From contig OZ038402.1 in NCBI GenBank assembly GCA_964036045.1, positions 11,365,739 to 11,429,738 of the forward strand: a stretch of DNA of 64,000 bases, in the 5' to 3' direction. This document shows, piece after piece, positions 44,500 to 54,492 of the stretch (position 1 is its first letter; the number at the start of each line of letters is the position of its first letter). This DNA comes from Eutreptiella sp. 'Long Island Sound 2002'. Lineage: Eukaryota > Euglenozoa > Euglenophyceae > Eutreptiales > Eutreptiaceae. The position numbers and the translations under genes are program-made. The notes under the pieces were generated by a model. That model was not told the origin of the DNA. It did no database searches and saw only the letters and a program-made list of their open reading frames with translations.

Positions 44500-46290
44500 G
44501 AGGCCCTCCCACCTCCGGTCTCAATGGTGTTGATCCCGGCCCGCCATGACAACTGGAGGCTAGAGATGTGGGCCAATCTTTTTGGAGCCTGAAATGGGAC
44601 GGTTGGCATGTAGTGTCACTCATCTCTGAATGGTGCCCCTCCTTTTACTCTTTAGATTTAGCACCAAGTGAAGGTCCATACCTGTAACAATGGGCGGCCC
44701 GGACGCCCTATAGTCCGGTGGGGTGCTTTGTCGAAAAGCTTTGCCCAAAGGGTCCCTCATGGCGGAGAAAACTTCCCGGCTTTTTTGCGAGTTAGGGTGG
44801 TCCGCTACATAGGGGTATGTTCTTGCACTGTGTGCGCATGCATGCATACTGCGTACGCAGAGGCTGGGATACTCACCCAAGCAAGACGATTGGTGGTGAC
44901 CGTATTATTTCCTCGGAATTCATTTCAGAAAAATGAACAATCCAAAAATATTTGACTATTTATGGAAGCACTTTTCCTTTATAGGAAACCAAGGGCACAA
45001 GATCAATGTTTTACCACCAAAAGGTAGCTAGGGTGCGAGTATTTGTGTTTACCCACTAGGCTTAAACCCCATAGACAAAGGGCCCCCGGGGCAGAAGCTG
45101 CAGTTGCTTGGTTAAGCCAGACCATTAAATATCCGCGCCACGCGCGCGCCGCGTGAGGTGCTCCCCATAAGGTAGGCCTTAAACCTCAAGGCCCCTTCCT
45201 ATCTCAATGGTGTTGTTCCCGGTCGGCCTTGACAATTGGAGGGTGAAGAAACGAGGCAATCCGTCCGGATCCTAAAGGGGGTTGGGTGGCATAGGGTATC
45301 ACCCATCTCTGAATGGTGCCCCTCCTATGACCTCTAGATTTGGCAATTGAGTTCCCGGACCTAACACAATGGGTGGCCCGTGTGCGTTTTGGTACGGTGG
45401 TGTGCCTCGTCAAAAACCCTTTCCCAAAGGGATATCTTTGGAAGAGAAAACCTCCCGGCCTTTTTGCGAATGAGCGTGGTCCGCTACATAGGTGTCATTC
45501 TCACACCTAGTGCCGTCTACCAGTGGAACCGTCTCAAGCATCATAGGGAGGCCTTGCTGGAGCCTAAGGTCGGGCTTAAACGCAAAGGCACCCCGTCCTA
45601 TCCCAATGGTGTTGTTCGTGGCCGGCCATGACAAGTGCCGGATGGAGATGGGCAGTCTTTCCGCACCTTGAAATGGGGTGGTTGGTATGGTGTGTAACCC
45701 ATCTCCAAATAGTGCACCTCCTAACCCTAACCTCTAGATTTAGCACCACATGAAGGACGAGATTGTCAGAATGGGTGGCCCAGATGGTTTTAGTCCGGTG
45801 GGGTGCCTTATCGAAAAACCTTTCCCAAACCTTCCAGCCTTTTTGCGAGTTAGGGTAGTCCGCTACCTAGGTGTCATTTTCGCACCATTTGAGCCGCCAA
45901 TCAGTGGCACCGTCTCAGGCACTAGGGGGAGGCGTTGCCGGAGCCTATGGCAAGATTTTAACACAAGCCCCCCCGGCCCTGCCTCAATGGTGTTCTTTCC
46001 GACCGTCCATAACAATTGGACGGTGGAGATATGAGGCAATATGTCCGGACCCTGCAATGGGCTAGTTGGCATGTTGTGTCACCCATCACCACATGGTGCC
46101 CCTCCTTTTCGCCTCTAGATTTAGCACCACATGAGGGTCCAGGCCTATCACAATGGGTGGCCCGGACAATTTTTAGTCAGGTGGGGTGCCTTGTCGAAAA
46201 ACATTTCCCAAAGGGGTACTCATGGCGGAGAAAAAATCCCGGCCATTTTGCGAGTTAGGGTGGTCCGCTACCTATGGGGGAATGTTTGCC
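44500..46290 (+). repeat. Degenerate tandem repeat, about 390-bp unit, four copies
   Basis: Each copy contains in order ctcaatggtgttg, a tgacaattgga block, a cccatctctgaatggtgcccctcc block, ctagatttagcacca, an aatgggtggcccgg block, ggtggggtgccttgtcgaaaa, tttgcgagttagggtggtccgctac. The last block falls at about 44785, 45463, 45843 and 46246, so two spacings are about 380-400 bp. The first spacing is about 680 bp because unrelated sequence (about 44840-45180) lies between. A fragment (ttcacaccatttgagccgcc) recurs at about 46820. No gene is evident within. Confidence 0.8.
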
Positions 46291-46415
46291 CGGCGCGCGC
46301 CCGGCGCACTACTTTTCTATTAACTATCCCGACTTCAGCCCCAGATTTACCCTCCCATGGAGAAGCCCCCAAGTAGACCACATTGCAACCACTCCAACTG
46401 TCATTTGTATTGTAC

Positions 46416-46673
46416 TTAACAAACAACATTGGTCCCACAAGTGTGGGTGTCAATACATTCATTGCAATAGTGCTCCTTACACTCATCACATACTGTGACG
46501 GTGGAGCGCCTTTGGCAACACAACACACACACTTCTGTCTCATCCTCTGCCTCATCTTGCGTGGCAGCCGAGTTGCTTTGGTCAGTCCAAACCTGAGGCA
46601 GGACATGCTCCCATGGTCCGTAGGGGGGGTGACGGACTTGCCTCCGGATGCAAAACTGTGTGAAATGCAACAA
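46416..46673 (-). CDS. B-box-like zinc-finger fragment
   Basis: The minus-strand ORF of 85 residues ends with DETEVCVLCCQRRSTVTVC followed by DECKEHYCNECIDTHTC. The spacing C-x2-C-x9-C-x2-C-x4-C-x2-C-x3-H fits a B-box-type zinc-binding module, as in TRIM-like and some plant and algal regulators. It is preceded by an acidic stretch. No other domain is visible, and the frame stops soon after. It could be one exon of a larger gene or debris; no splice site was confirmed. Confidence 0.4.
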   Translation of the reverse strand: MLHFTQFCIRRQVRHPPYGPWEHVLPQVWTDQSNSAATQDEAEDETEVCVLCCQRRSTVTVCDECKEHYCNECIDTHTCGTNVVC

Positions 46674-48239
46674 AATGCGGACTGGCTGCGGACTGAATGC
46701 GGACTGACTGTGCTAAGTGCGCCCCCTTAGTGCACCCCCTAAAAGGCCACCAGTGGGGCACGGGTCCAAAAAGATGCCCGGCACGCGCCCGGCGCACTAA
46801 CGTTCCCCCTATGTGTCATCTTCACACCATTTGAGCCGCCCACCAGCTAGGTAGCATACCAGAGCGACATTGGTGGTACATATTGCGGCGGAATGTGCGG
46901 AATGATGTTCGACCATGTATCTGCCCAGAAGATCACACACGTATTAACGGATGGCTCGAGGTACTGAGTTTGCCGTGGGGTATATGTGACTCCAGGAGCA
47001 TTGACGATGCTGGTCGCGTGAAATACTACAAACGTATCTCAGGCAGTTGGCGTATGACCTATCCATATTGCTGCATGTGCTGTGACACTATGCTGCACCT
47101 AACCTCCATGACAGCCCGCAAACACGCAACCATTCTGTAGCCCGCCGCATGATCTCTTCCTGCGACACTCCAGCATAGGAAAAGCAAGCACTGTACAAAT
47201 GGGCACACAATAGTAGGATCCAGTCTGTGCATGGTGCAAAGCCCGCAAGAAAACCCTATTCAGAAATGGCATTCGGTCAACTATCCGACCCTCCGGTACA
47301 TGCCACCAACTCGAGAGCATGGCCACACACCAACGGGATGGCCATGTGGCTGCCGTACCAGTGCAGCTTTCTTTGTTGGGGATTGCACGATCGAGAGGTA
47401 CCCTACTCATACCACAGGTGCCGTCCAGAGCCACGGCCGTTCAGTCACTACTCAACGTGGATCAACAACTGCTCTGCATCGACTTGGCACTTCCACCCAC
47501 CCGTTTGCAGGGTCCAGGTATGAGCTCAGTCACGTCAAAGCGCAGGTGACTGCAGTCACCACATCTTTGTACATACAAATGGTAGCCAAGGGCGGCGGGA
47601 CACGTATGGGGGGTCTGTCAATGGTGGTTCTGGAGGGTGTTTTGAGAAACTTGCCCTTGCAGAGATGTATGTCCAGACTTCAGCCTCCCTACACAAGCTG
47701 AAGAGCGAAATACTTCGCCTTGTTCAGCAGCAGGGGTGGGAGGCCAATGCCCAGAGTAACTGCTGGTAGTCAGGGCATCTCACTATATTTGCTGAAAAAA
47801 AATGGCCAAAGGGTCCTGGTTATGGAGGGGCATATGTGCGATGCCCCGGACGCTGATTCATCCACATCTCTTCACATTGCTGTTCGCAGCGTGACACGGT
47901 TCCTCCAGCATCACACGGAGGAGGTGGCGGGGAATTTCCGGCTCCAAAGTGCGAAGGGAGGTCGATTCTGCACAGCACGGGTGCCATTATCTTCGCTCAG
48001 GTCGATGGCAGAAGACGAACATTACGGAAGATGAAATGGAATGGTGCGAATCAGGTCGGCGTGTGATGGGTGCCACAAGTCAGAAGAGGTGCCTTTCCCC
48101 GACTGATTAAGTCTGACCAGATGAATGCTTTGGCCCACTCTGGACGTCTGTGGGTGAACCCGTCAGACGCATCTCTCATGATTTGTACGATGTCTGTGCG
48201 TGTGGGATCAATTGTATTAGACCTCATCTGCGGGTGGGG
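46674..48239. other. No assigned gene
   Basis: The plus ORF at 46883-47140 ends with a Cys/His-rich stretch (PYCCMCCDTMLHLTSMTARKHA) that could be zinc-binding. ORFs between 47227 and 48034 overlap in all plus frames with no consistent domain. Confidence 0.35.
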
Positions 48240-48800
48240 GGTACACTCAGGCAAAGGCTGAAACACGGGGGGGGGGGGGGGGGGCGACTACAACCGGACC
48301 TGATGCGACCCACCCCACCGCTACCTGTCAAAACTTGGCGGGCGCGGGGGGGTTGCATGTCGCCTGGGAGGGGGGGGGGTTGGCGGGAGGGGGGGGGGGG
48401 GGGGGGTAGCGGCGGTACGGCCGTGGGGGGGGGGGGTGTTGCCATGGTGTGTCAGTGGGCTGTACAAAGGGAGCAGAACAAGGACCAAAGGCGTAGTACC
48501 CCCTTCAACGAAGCATGCAAAAAAAAATTCGGCGCCGTTGGTACCATGGCCCCTGCACCACTATCTCTCAAAACTCGGGGGGGGGGGAGCTGGGGGGGGG
48601 GGGTCGCATACAAGGACCGGGCCCGGCCGCCCCCCCCCCCCGGTGGGCTGAAATGCATCCCCACAGGGGAGCGCGCGTCCGTCTCTGCACAAAGCGCAAA
48701 CCTCTGTACTGCTGAACACGCACTGAATGTTTGGGGTAGTGTTAGGGTTAGGGTCTGCGTAACGGGAGGGGGGGGGGCGGGGGGGTTAGAGGGTGAAAAA
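48240..48800 (+). repeat. Cluster of long G tracts
   Basis: G runs of 8 to 18 occur at about 48269-48284, 48371-48379, 48390-48406, 48425-48435, 48580-48588 and 48593-48603 on the plus strand, with one C run (48631-48640). Telomere-like ttagggttaggg lies at about 48740-48751. Overlapping Gly- or Pro-rich ORFs are artefacts of the tracts. Confidence 0.85.
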
Positions 48801-49145
48801 ATGGAAGTGGACCAATTCGGAAGCCCGCCCTCCTGGCAAACGTGTCCTTCAATTTTGTGGATGCTGCGTGCCAAATGTGTGCAAGTGTACCATCAGTTGC
48901 GCAGGCCGCGCACAACCGGCAGAGCACCACCGCTGCTTTGAGGCTGCCGTGTGCCAGGATGCGTACAGGGGCCATGCAGAGCCCACCAGCCGATACCATC
49001 AGCCACCCAGAGCCCACTGGGAAACAACAGCAATGGACCCTGCACCAAATGTTTCCCTTATTTCTCAGGAGGAGTGCCAACATTTTCACCCCCGAATTTG
49101 GCCCCTCCCAAACAAAACCCTCAAGTTATCCCCCCCCCCCCCCCG

Positions 49146-49348
49146 CAGGGATGCGTTGGAAGTGGGGGGGGTATCCCCCCCATCCAGGGCGCCCAGCCCA
49201 TGCCCAGGCTCTGACGGCAAGTGGCAGCTTCGATGGCACTTGTAACCGACAGTAACCGCCCCCAACCGCCTTGGCAACGTCCTCCAACCGCCTGCCTGAC
49301 CGCTGCTGGGGCCGCCTGTGTGGTCCCTTCCCTTCTGATACACCCCCC
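49146..49348. mobile_element. MITE-like inverted-repeat element, copy 1
   Basis: The left end reads cagggatgcgttggaag and the right end cttctgatacaccccc, which as reverse complement is GGGGGTGTATCAGAAG; the two match in about 7 of 12 core positions with the rest transitions. The interior from about 49185 on (tccagggcgcccagcc, gacggcaagtg, aaccgacagtaaccgcccccaaccgc, ggcaacgtcctccaaccgcct) matches 53130-53270 closely. It is non-coding, about 200 bp, next to C/G runs. Confidence 0.55.
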
Positions 49349-49754
49349 CGCCCCCGGCGGTGTTGGGAGAAGGACCGGGTGGTATTGAGCCTGTGCCACT
49401 GCAGGGGCCACCCCGGGGGTGACCTCGTCACGGTACGAGACATGCGCCACACATTGGGCGGGTCAAACAGGTGTGCGATATTGTACAACGGCGAGGGGGT
49501 CGTCCGGGCGGATCCGACTGCTGGGACTCCAGGCCTCCTTCTGCCTGTCCCCTGCCGTGGCAGGCCGTGGGCTACAGCCCGGGCCCCGAACCGCCCACTG
49601 CTCGGCAGATGGTCTGCCAACCCGGTGCGCTGTGGCCCGGGCGCGCGTTGTGTGTTGTCGGTGTGGGTGCAGAGACCGATTCGGGGGGGGGAGGGGGACG
49701 TATGAAAGGGGGCGGAAGGAGGCAGAGGGGGGGGTGAGGGGCTCAGAGGAGTTT

Positions 49755-50030
49755 GGGGGGGGGGTTACCTAAAGTTTAGGGGGGGGGGGTGCCTCAAATT
49801 TAGGGGCGGGGGGTACCTAAAGTTTGGGGGGGGGTACCTAAAGTTGGGGGGGGGGCCTAAAGTTTGGGGGGGGGGTACCTAAAGTTTGGGGGGGGGTACC
49901 TAAAGTTTGGGGGGGGTACCTAAAGTTTGGGGGGGGGTACCTAAAGTTTGGGGGGGGGTACCTAAAGTTTGGGGGGGGGGGTACCTAAAGTTGGGGGGGG
50001 GGAGTACCTAAAGTTTGGGGGGGGGGGTGG
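49755..50030 (+). repeat. Poly-G array with GGTACCTAAAGTTT spacer
   Basis: About 14 units of roughly 17-22 bp, each a run of 6 to 11 G followed by GTACCTAAAGTT or a close variant. The number of G varies between units while the spacer is nearly constant. The plus strand could form G-quadruplexes. Confidence 0.95.
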
Positions 50031-51189
50031 CTGGCTCGGAGGGGCGGGAGGGGGTTGGAGGATCTCCGAACTCCCGCTTAACAGTACTCTCTCCCGCCCG
50101 CGGCGGCCCCTGCGATGAGGCACGGGGTCCCCCACAGCTGCGGCCCCGGATAGAGGGCAGAGGGGGGGCGGGCCCATCCGGCTCAGGCGCCGTGTGGTAC
50201 GACGGCTGAGCCCTGGGCCCTCGGGGGCGTGGGGAGGGTGTGGCGTGCGGGAGGGGGGGAGGGGGGGGCGAGGGGCAAAGAATGGCGCGCTTTCGGTGAA
50301 TGGCTTCATGGCCCACCACAACAACAACCGGGTCCTTGGGGGGAGGGGGGGGGGGATCCTCCTTCTCCGCTTGCCGGCCATTCCATTACCCCCGCGGCGG
50401 CGGGGGGGGGGGGGTATGGTATGGTATGGTATGCCCTACGGTATCGGGGGTGGCTGGCGGGCCGCTCCATCACGCTCCCCGTGTTTAGGGCCGCGGTCAG
50501 GGGTCAGCTTGCCGTGACACTCGGCTGCTGCCCTCCTGGCTCTGGGGGGGGCTGTTGCTGCGCCCTCCCCGTCGACCTACCCGTCCCCCCCGTGCTCCTG
50601 GGGGGGAGGGGGGCTGCAGCCGTGCTACTGCTCCCCCGGGGGGAGGGCTCTCACTTTCATCGGATGTGCCGTGGGTACGGCGTGTCCTTCTGACACCCAT
50701 TGCCCTTCATTGGGCAAGACAAGGCCCATGCCTGACCCCCCCCCCTCCCCCAAACCAAAACAGGGGCTAATGTCACGTCCACCACCGAAAACAAAGCCCG
50801 AGGCCCCACACAACAGCGCGGGGCTGCGGCCCGGGTGCCGCTGGATCGTGAACGGGAGGGCGTGGCCGAGGGGGTGTAGGTGTGTTGTGCCGAGGCATGG
50901 GCCCCTTGGGCCAAGGCCCTGCCCACATTCGCGGGCGGGAGACCGAACGGAACACGATAAGTGCGTCGCGGCATTCGGGCGTCGTGGCATTCGGGTGAGT
51001 CATATATCTCGAGGGGTGTCGGGGGCCTTGGGCGACCAGTGCTCATGGCGTGGGACTTGGGCTCCAAAGGGGCCGGGGGCGGGAGGGGGTCGCGGTCCCG
51101 GGAGGGCGGTCCGTGACAGCAAAACAAAATAAATAAATATATAAAAAAGGAAAACTGTTCCGTTACGCCGATGCTGTGAAAAAGCTGCG
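50031..51189. other. No assigned gene; G/C tracts
   Basis: GC-rich with G or C runs and compositional ORFs on both strands. A short atggt repeat lies at 50416-50431. Nothing recognised. Confidence 0.45.
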
Positions 51190-51310
51190 CATACTGACGG
51201 CGGTTGGAGGGTAAGCGACGGCGGTTGGAGGGTAACCGACGGCAGTTGGAGGGTAACCGACGGCGGTTGGGTGGTAGCCGACGGTGGTTGGGTAACCGAC
51301 GGCGGTTCAA
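51190..51310 (+). repeat. GACGGCGGTTGGAGGGTAACC array
   Basis: About six imperfect units of 18 to 21 bp around gacggcggttggagggtaac. The related complementary sequence gtaaccgacagtaaccgcc occurs inside the inverted-repeat elements at 49146-49348 and 52987-53301, and a GGTTGG array lies at 56690-56905. Confidence 0.85.
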
Positions 51311-51851
51311 GGCTGTGGAAAAATGCGGTCCTCAAGGGCGATCCTCAAGGGCGGTCCTTAATAAGAAGAGAGAGAGAGAGAGAGAGAGTGAGAGAAAGTC
51401 CTTAAGGGACGGCCCTGGGTCCCGGCCCCGCCTTCCACGTCCCCTTTCCGGCCTGTGCTCTGTCGACGGGGCCGTGAGGCTGAGGAAGCAACGACTGTAC
51501 ATGCACTCGTGGTGCGTGGGCATGCGGGTATGAGGGGGGGGGGGGGGGCACAGCGGTGCCGGGCAGGGGGCCGGCGGGGGGAAGACAGGCCTTCGCCGGC
51601 ACGAGGTCTGCCGGAGGATCCATGAACGCTGGATGCCCCGGGGCCACGCGGGTTTCGCCATGCGGTGGGCGCGTGCAAGTGCACATGTCATACGGTGTGC
51701 GGCAGGGCGGGAGGGAGGGCGGGGGGGGGGGAGGGTGTGGGGGGGGGGGGTGCGCACACGCGTGCGGGTGTACGTGTGCAAGTGTGTGCACATGCGCCCG
51801 TGTGTGTGCATGCGTGTGGGCGTGCGGGCGGGCGGGCGGGCGTGCGTGTGT
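51311..51851. other. No assigned gene; microsatellites
   Basis: An AG run is at about 51367-51388; TG-rich and G-run sequence fills about 51720-51851. ORFs are compositional. Confidence 0.5.
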
Positions 51852-52347
51852 GGGGGGGGGGGGGGGTATTACCATTTTTACCAGGTCTCCCGGATTAGCC
51901 CGTATGGCCACTCTGGCGTCCTCGGGTTGGGTCGCTCCCATCGAAGCAGGCCCACTGTACGGGCTCAGGGTGCGTCCCTGTGTTACCCCTCGACCAGTGT
52001 GATATGCACTTTGGACCAGAACCTGGCTCGCTGCCCCAGGACCACCCTGGAAGTGAGGGTGGTAGCTCCGTGGCTTCCGCCGGGCCAGCTCCACGTTAAT
52101 AGTTCAACGAGCCCGTCATGGCCATGTTGCCCCGTGTGTTGTGTGTGTGATGGGGCAATCACAGCTGGTGGTGCTCGCGGCAGCGAGGCGGCATCCATGC
52201 CTACTCATTCGGCGACTTTCTCTAGAAGGATGCCCTTGACGCACGGCTACCGCCGCCCGCCTCCAGGCACGCCCACTCCGGGAATCGAACCCACGACCTC
52301 TCGGGTGCGAGTCCTACGCTTAGCCCGGTTGAGTTAGCCGGGGATCC
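51852..52347 (-). mobile_element. tRNA-derived SINE-like element, copy B
   Basis: Reverse-complement homologue of 2491-2995. On the minus strand it begins at 52347 with a tRNA-like head: A-box-like CTAACTCAACCGGGCTAAG and, at about 52279-52289, a canonical B box GGTTCGATTCC. This copy preserves the internal RNA polymerase III promoter better than copy A. The body follows, and it ends with ggtaaaaatggtaata and a poly-C tail (G run 51852-51866 on the plus strand). The anticodon arm does not fold as a proper tRNA, so it is not a functional tRNA gene. Confidence 0.7.
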
Positions 52348-52480
52348 TTGTGTGTGTGTGTGTCTGTGTCTGTGTCTGTGTCTGTGTGTGCGTGTGTGTG
52401 TACGGGAGGGAAGGAGGGGGGGAGGGAAAGAGTTGGAGTTGGAGTTGTAGTTGGAGTTGGAGTTGGAGTTGGGGTAACGC
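52348..52480 (+). repeat. TG-rich and GGAGTT hexamer microsatellites
   Basis: tgtgtgtctgtg-type repeat (about 52350-52402), then about seven units of GGAGTT or GTAGTT (52433-52473). Confidence 0.9.
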
Positions 52481-52986
52481 ACGTTATACAGTGCGCCGAG
52501 GGAGGGGGTGGACGTAGGTGTGTGTTGCGTCTCCTGTGCGCGCGCGCGTGTGCCTGAGAGGGAGGCGGGGCGGGGGGGGGGGGGGCGGCATCGGTGCGCA
52601 CGGAATGCACCGGACTTCCAGGCGTTGTGTGTGCTGGTCCCGCGGGCGGGTCTGTGCATCACTGCAGGAGGGATTCTGTACAAGGGGCCCGGCGAGGGGC
52701 CGGAGGGTCAGGCAGGGCGGGTGCACCAAAGGCCGCAGCCCCCCAGCCACCGCATAGCGCCCGGCCTGCACCCGTCCCCAGCCAGGCTGAGCTGAGGTGG
52801 GGGACCGGATGGAAAAGGGAGGGCCCGCGGAACAATGTTGTCCTTTTTGTCTCTGTACCAAAAGCGTGAAACGTTTGGAATTTTGCGATTGCGCAAAAGT
52901 CGTTTTCGGTTTCGGGACCTCGGGCACGGGACCTCGGTGCTGGTCCTGCCCCTCTTGGTCTGTGCGGGCGGGGGGCGGGGGGGGGG

Positions 52987-53301
52987 CAGGGATGCATTGG
53001 AATGGGGGGGAGGTACCCCCGTGTGACATTCCGCAGTTTCTTTACGGGGCCCTGAACAGTCACCCGTTCTTCCCTTCGCGTGCTGCGTCGGGTCGCTGCG
53101 TTTTGTCGGCTGCCCCCCCTCCCCCCGTCCAGGGCGCCCAGCCTATGCCCAGCCGCTGTCCCCCCGACGGCAAGTGCCAGCTTCAATGGCAGTTGTAACC
53201 GACAGTAACCGCCCCCAACCGCTTTGGCAACGTCCTCCAACCACCTGTCTCACCGCCTCTGGGGCCGCCTCTGAGGCCCCTTCCCTTCTAATGCACCCCC
53301 C
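52987..53301. mobile_element. MITE-like inverted-repeat element, copy 2
   Basis: The left end cagggatgcattggaa and the right end ttctaatgcacccc (reverse complement GGGGTGCATTAGAA) match in about 12 of 14 positions. The right half is shared with 49185-49348; the left half differs. Non-coding. Internal A-rich gap sequence is not obviously repeated. Confidence 0.55.
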
Positions 53302-54300
53302 TTGGGGGGCGGGTGGCGCACGGCAGCCAGCCCCAAATGGAGGCAAACGGCTGGGGCCCCGACCGAAAGGACCAAAAGATCCAAAAGGAGGTCGTCAGGC
53401 ACGGGGCGGCGGCCCAGAGCACAGGGCCCGCGGCCCAGGGCCTGGGGGCCGGGGCGTCTTGCACGCCTCCCCCCCCGCCCAGTCCCATCCCCCGCCCGCA
53501 GGGCCCGTGGGCACACGCCTTCGGGGTAGACACCCCCCCCCTCAGTCCCGGCGGGCCCCCACCCGCGGCTGCGCTGGGCGGGTCCCTCGGGGGTGCCCCC
53601 CACCCCCCCACCCCGAAGGAACTCTGAGCTATTGCACGTGTGCACAAGAGGCAGTCAGCACAAAGCGCAGAAAGAAATTTGGCTCGTCAGTGGCCTACAA
53701 GACAGGTACCTTTCTGTCAAAAGTGAGACACGAAGATGCCAGTGGGTGGGCCACTGAGCAGGCAAAGTTCAGCAAAGGTGCAGCGGTACGTCTCTGACCA
53801 CCGCCATGCAGCAATCACTGGATCTTACTATCAATTACTACTGAGTTCACAGATGGTTGCAAAGACAGGCGACCCCTCTCCCCCCCGCGGTGGCCCTGAT
53901 CTGGGGCGGGGGTGGGGGGGGCGGCCATTTCGGTGCCGCTGTTGTGGAGGGCGTGGGGCATGAGCGTGCGTCGTTCGTGGCTCGGGGCTGCAGCACCGAC
54001 GCTGTGGCATAGGGGCACAGGGGGGCGTGCCGTGCCCCAGGCCCCCGTTCCGGGCCACGGGCTGCGGCGCAGAGGTCGCCGGGGAGTACGCGGAGGTCTC
54101 GATGGTGCCGCCCGGCCTCAGCGGTGACTCGGGGCCGCGGCGTCGGTGTCGGCGTCCCGGGGGATCTCCACCCACTCCGAGTCCGAGTCCGTCGTGTTTG
54201 CGACCAAAGTGTCGCGCTCTCGGGCCTGGACGGGCGAGAGGGACGTGCGTTTGCCGGCGGAAAACCCGGGCACATGGCAGTGACCACATGTCAGGTCCAG
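53302..54300. other. No assigned gene
   Basis: GC-rich; Pro/Gly/Arg-rich ORFs on both strands are compositional. The stretch at about 53630-53790 is less GC-rich and has a short open plus frame without recognised motif. Confidence 0.45.
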
Positions 54301-54492
54301 CTTCTGAATGACCACCGGATGTTGGCAGTTATTAATATGACCCGCCTGGGGCACTGGAGGCGCCGCGAGCGGTTGTCGGCCAACGGCTTCTGAATGACCA
54401 CCGGATGTTGGCAGTTATTAATATGACCCGCCTGGGGCACTGGAGGCGCCGCGAGCGGTTGTCGGCCAACGGCTTCTGAATGACCACCGGAT
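54301..54492 (+). repeat. 86-bp tandem duplication
   Basis: The block starting cttctgaatgaccaccggat occurs at 54301, 54387 and, truncated after 20 bp, at 54473. The first two units appear identical by eye, so the duplication is recent. Confidence 0.95.

Noticed and set aside
48150-50693. Many Gly- or Pro-rich ORFs
   Set aside because: They are translations of G or C homopolymers and shift frame freely between strands.
52277-52347. tRNA gene
   Set aside because: The A and B boxes are good but the anticodon arm does not fold and it continues into a repeat shared with 2491-2995; better explained as a SINE head.
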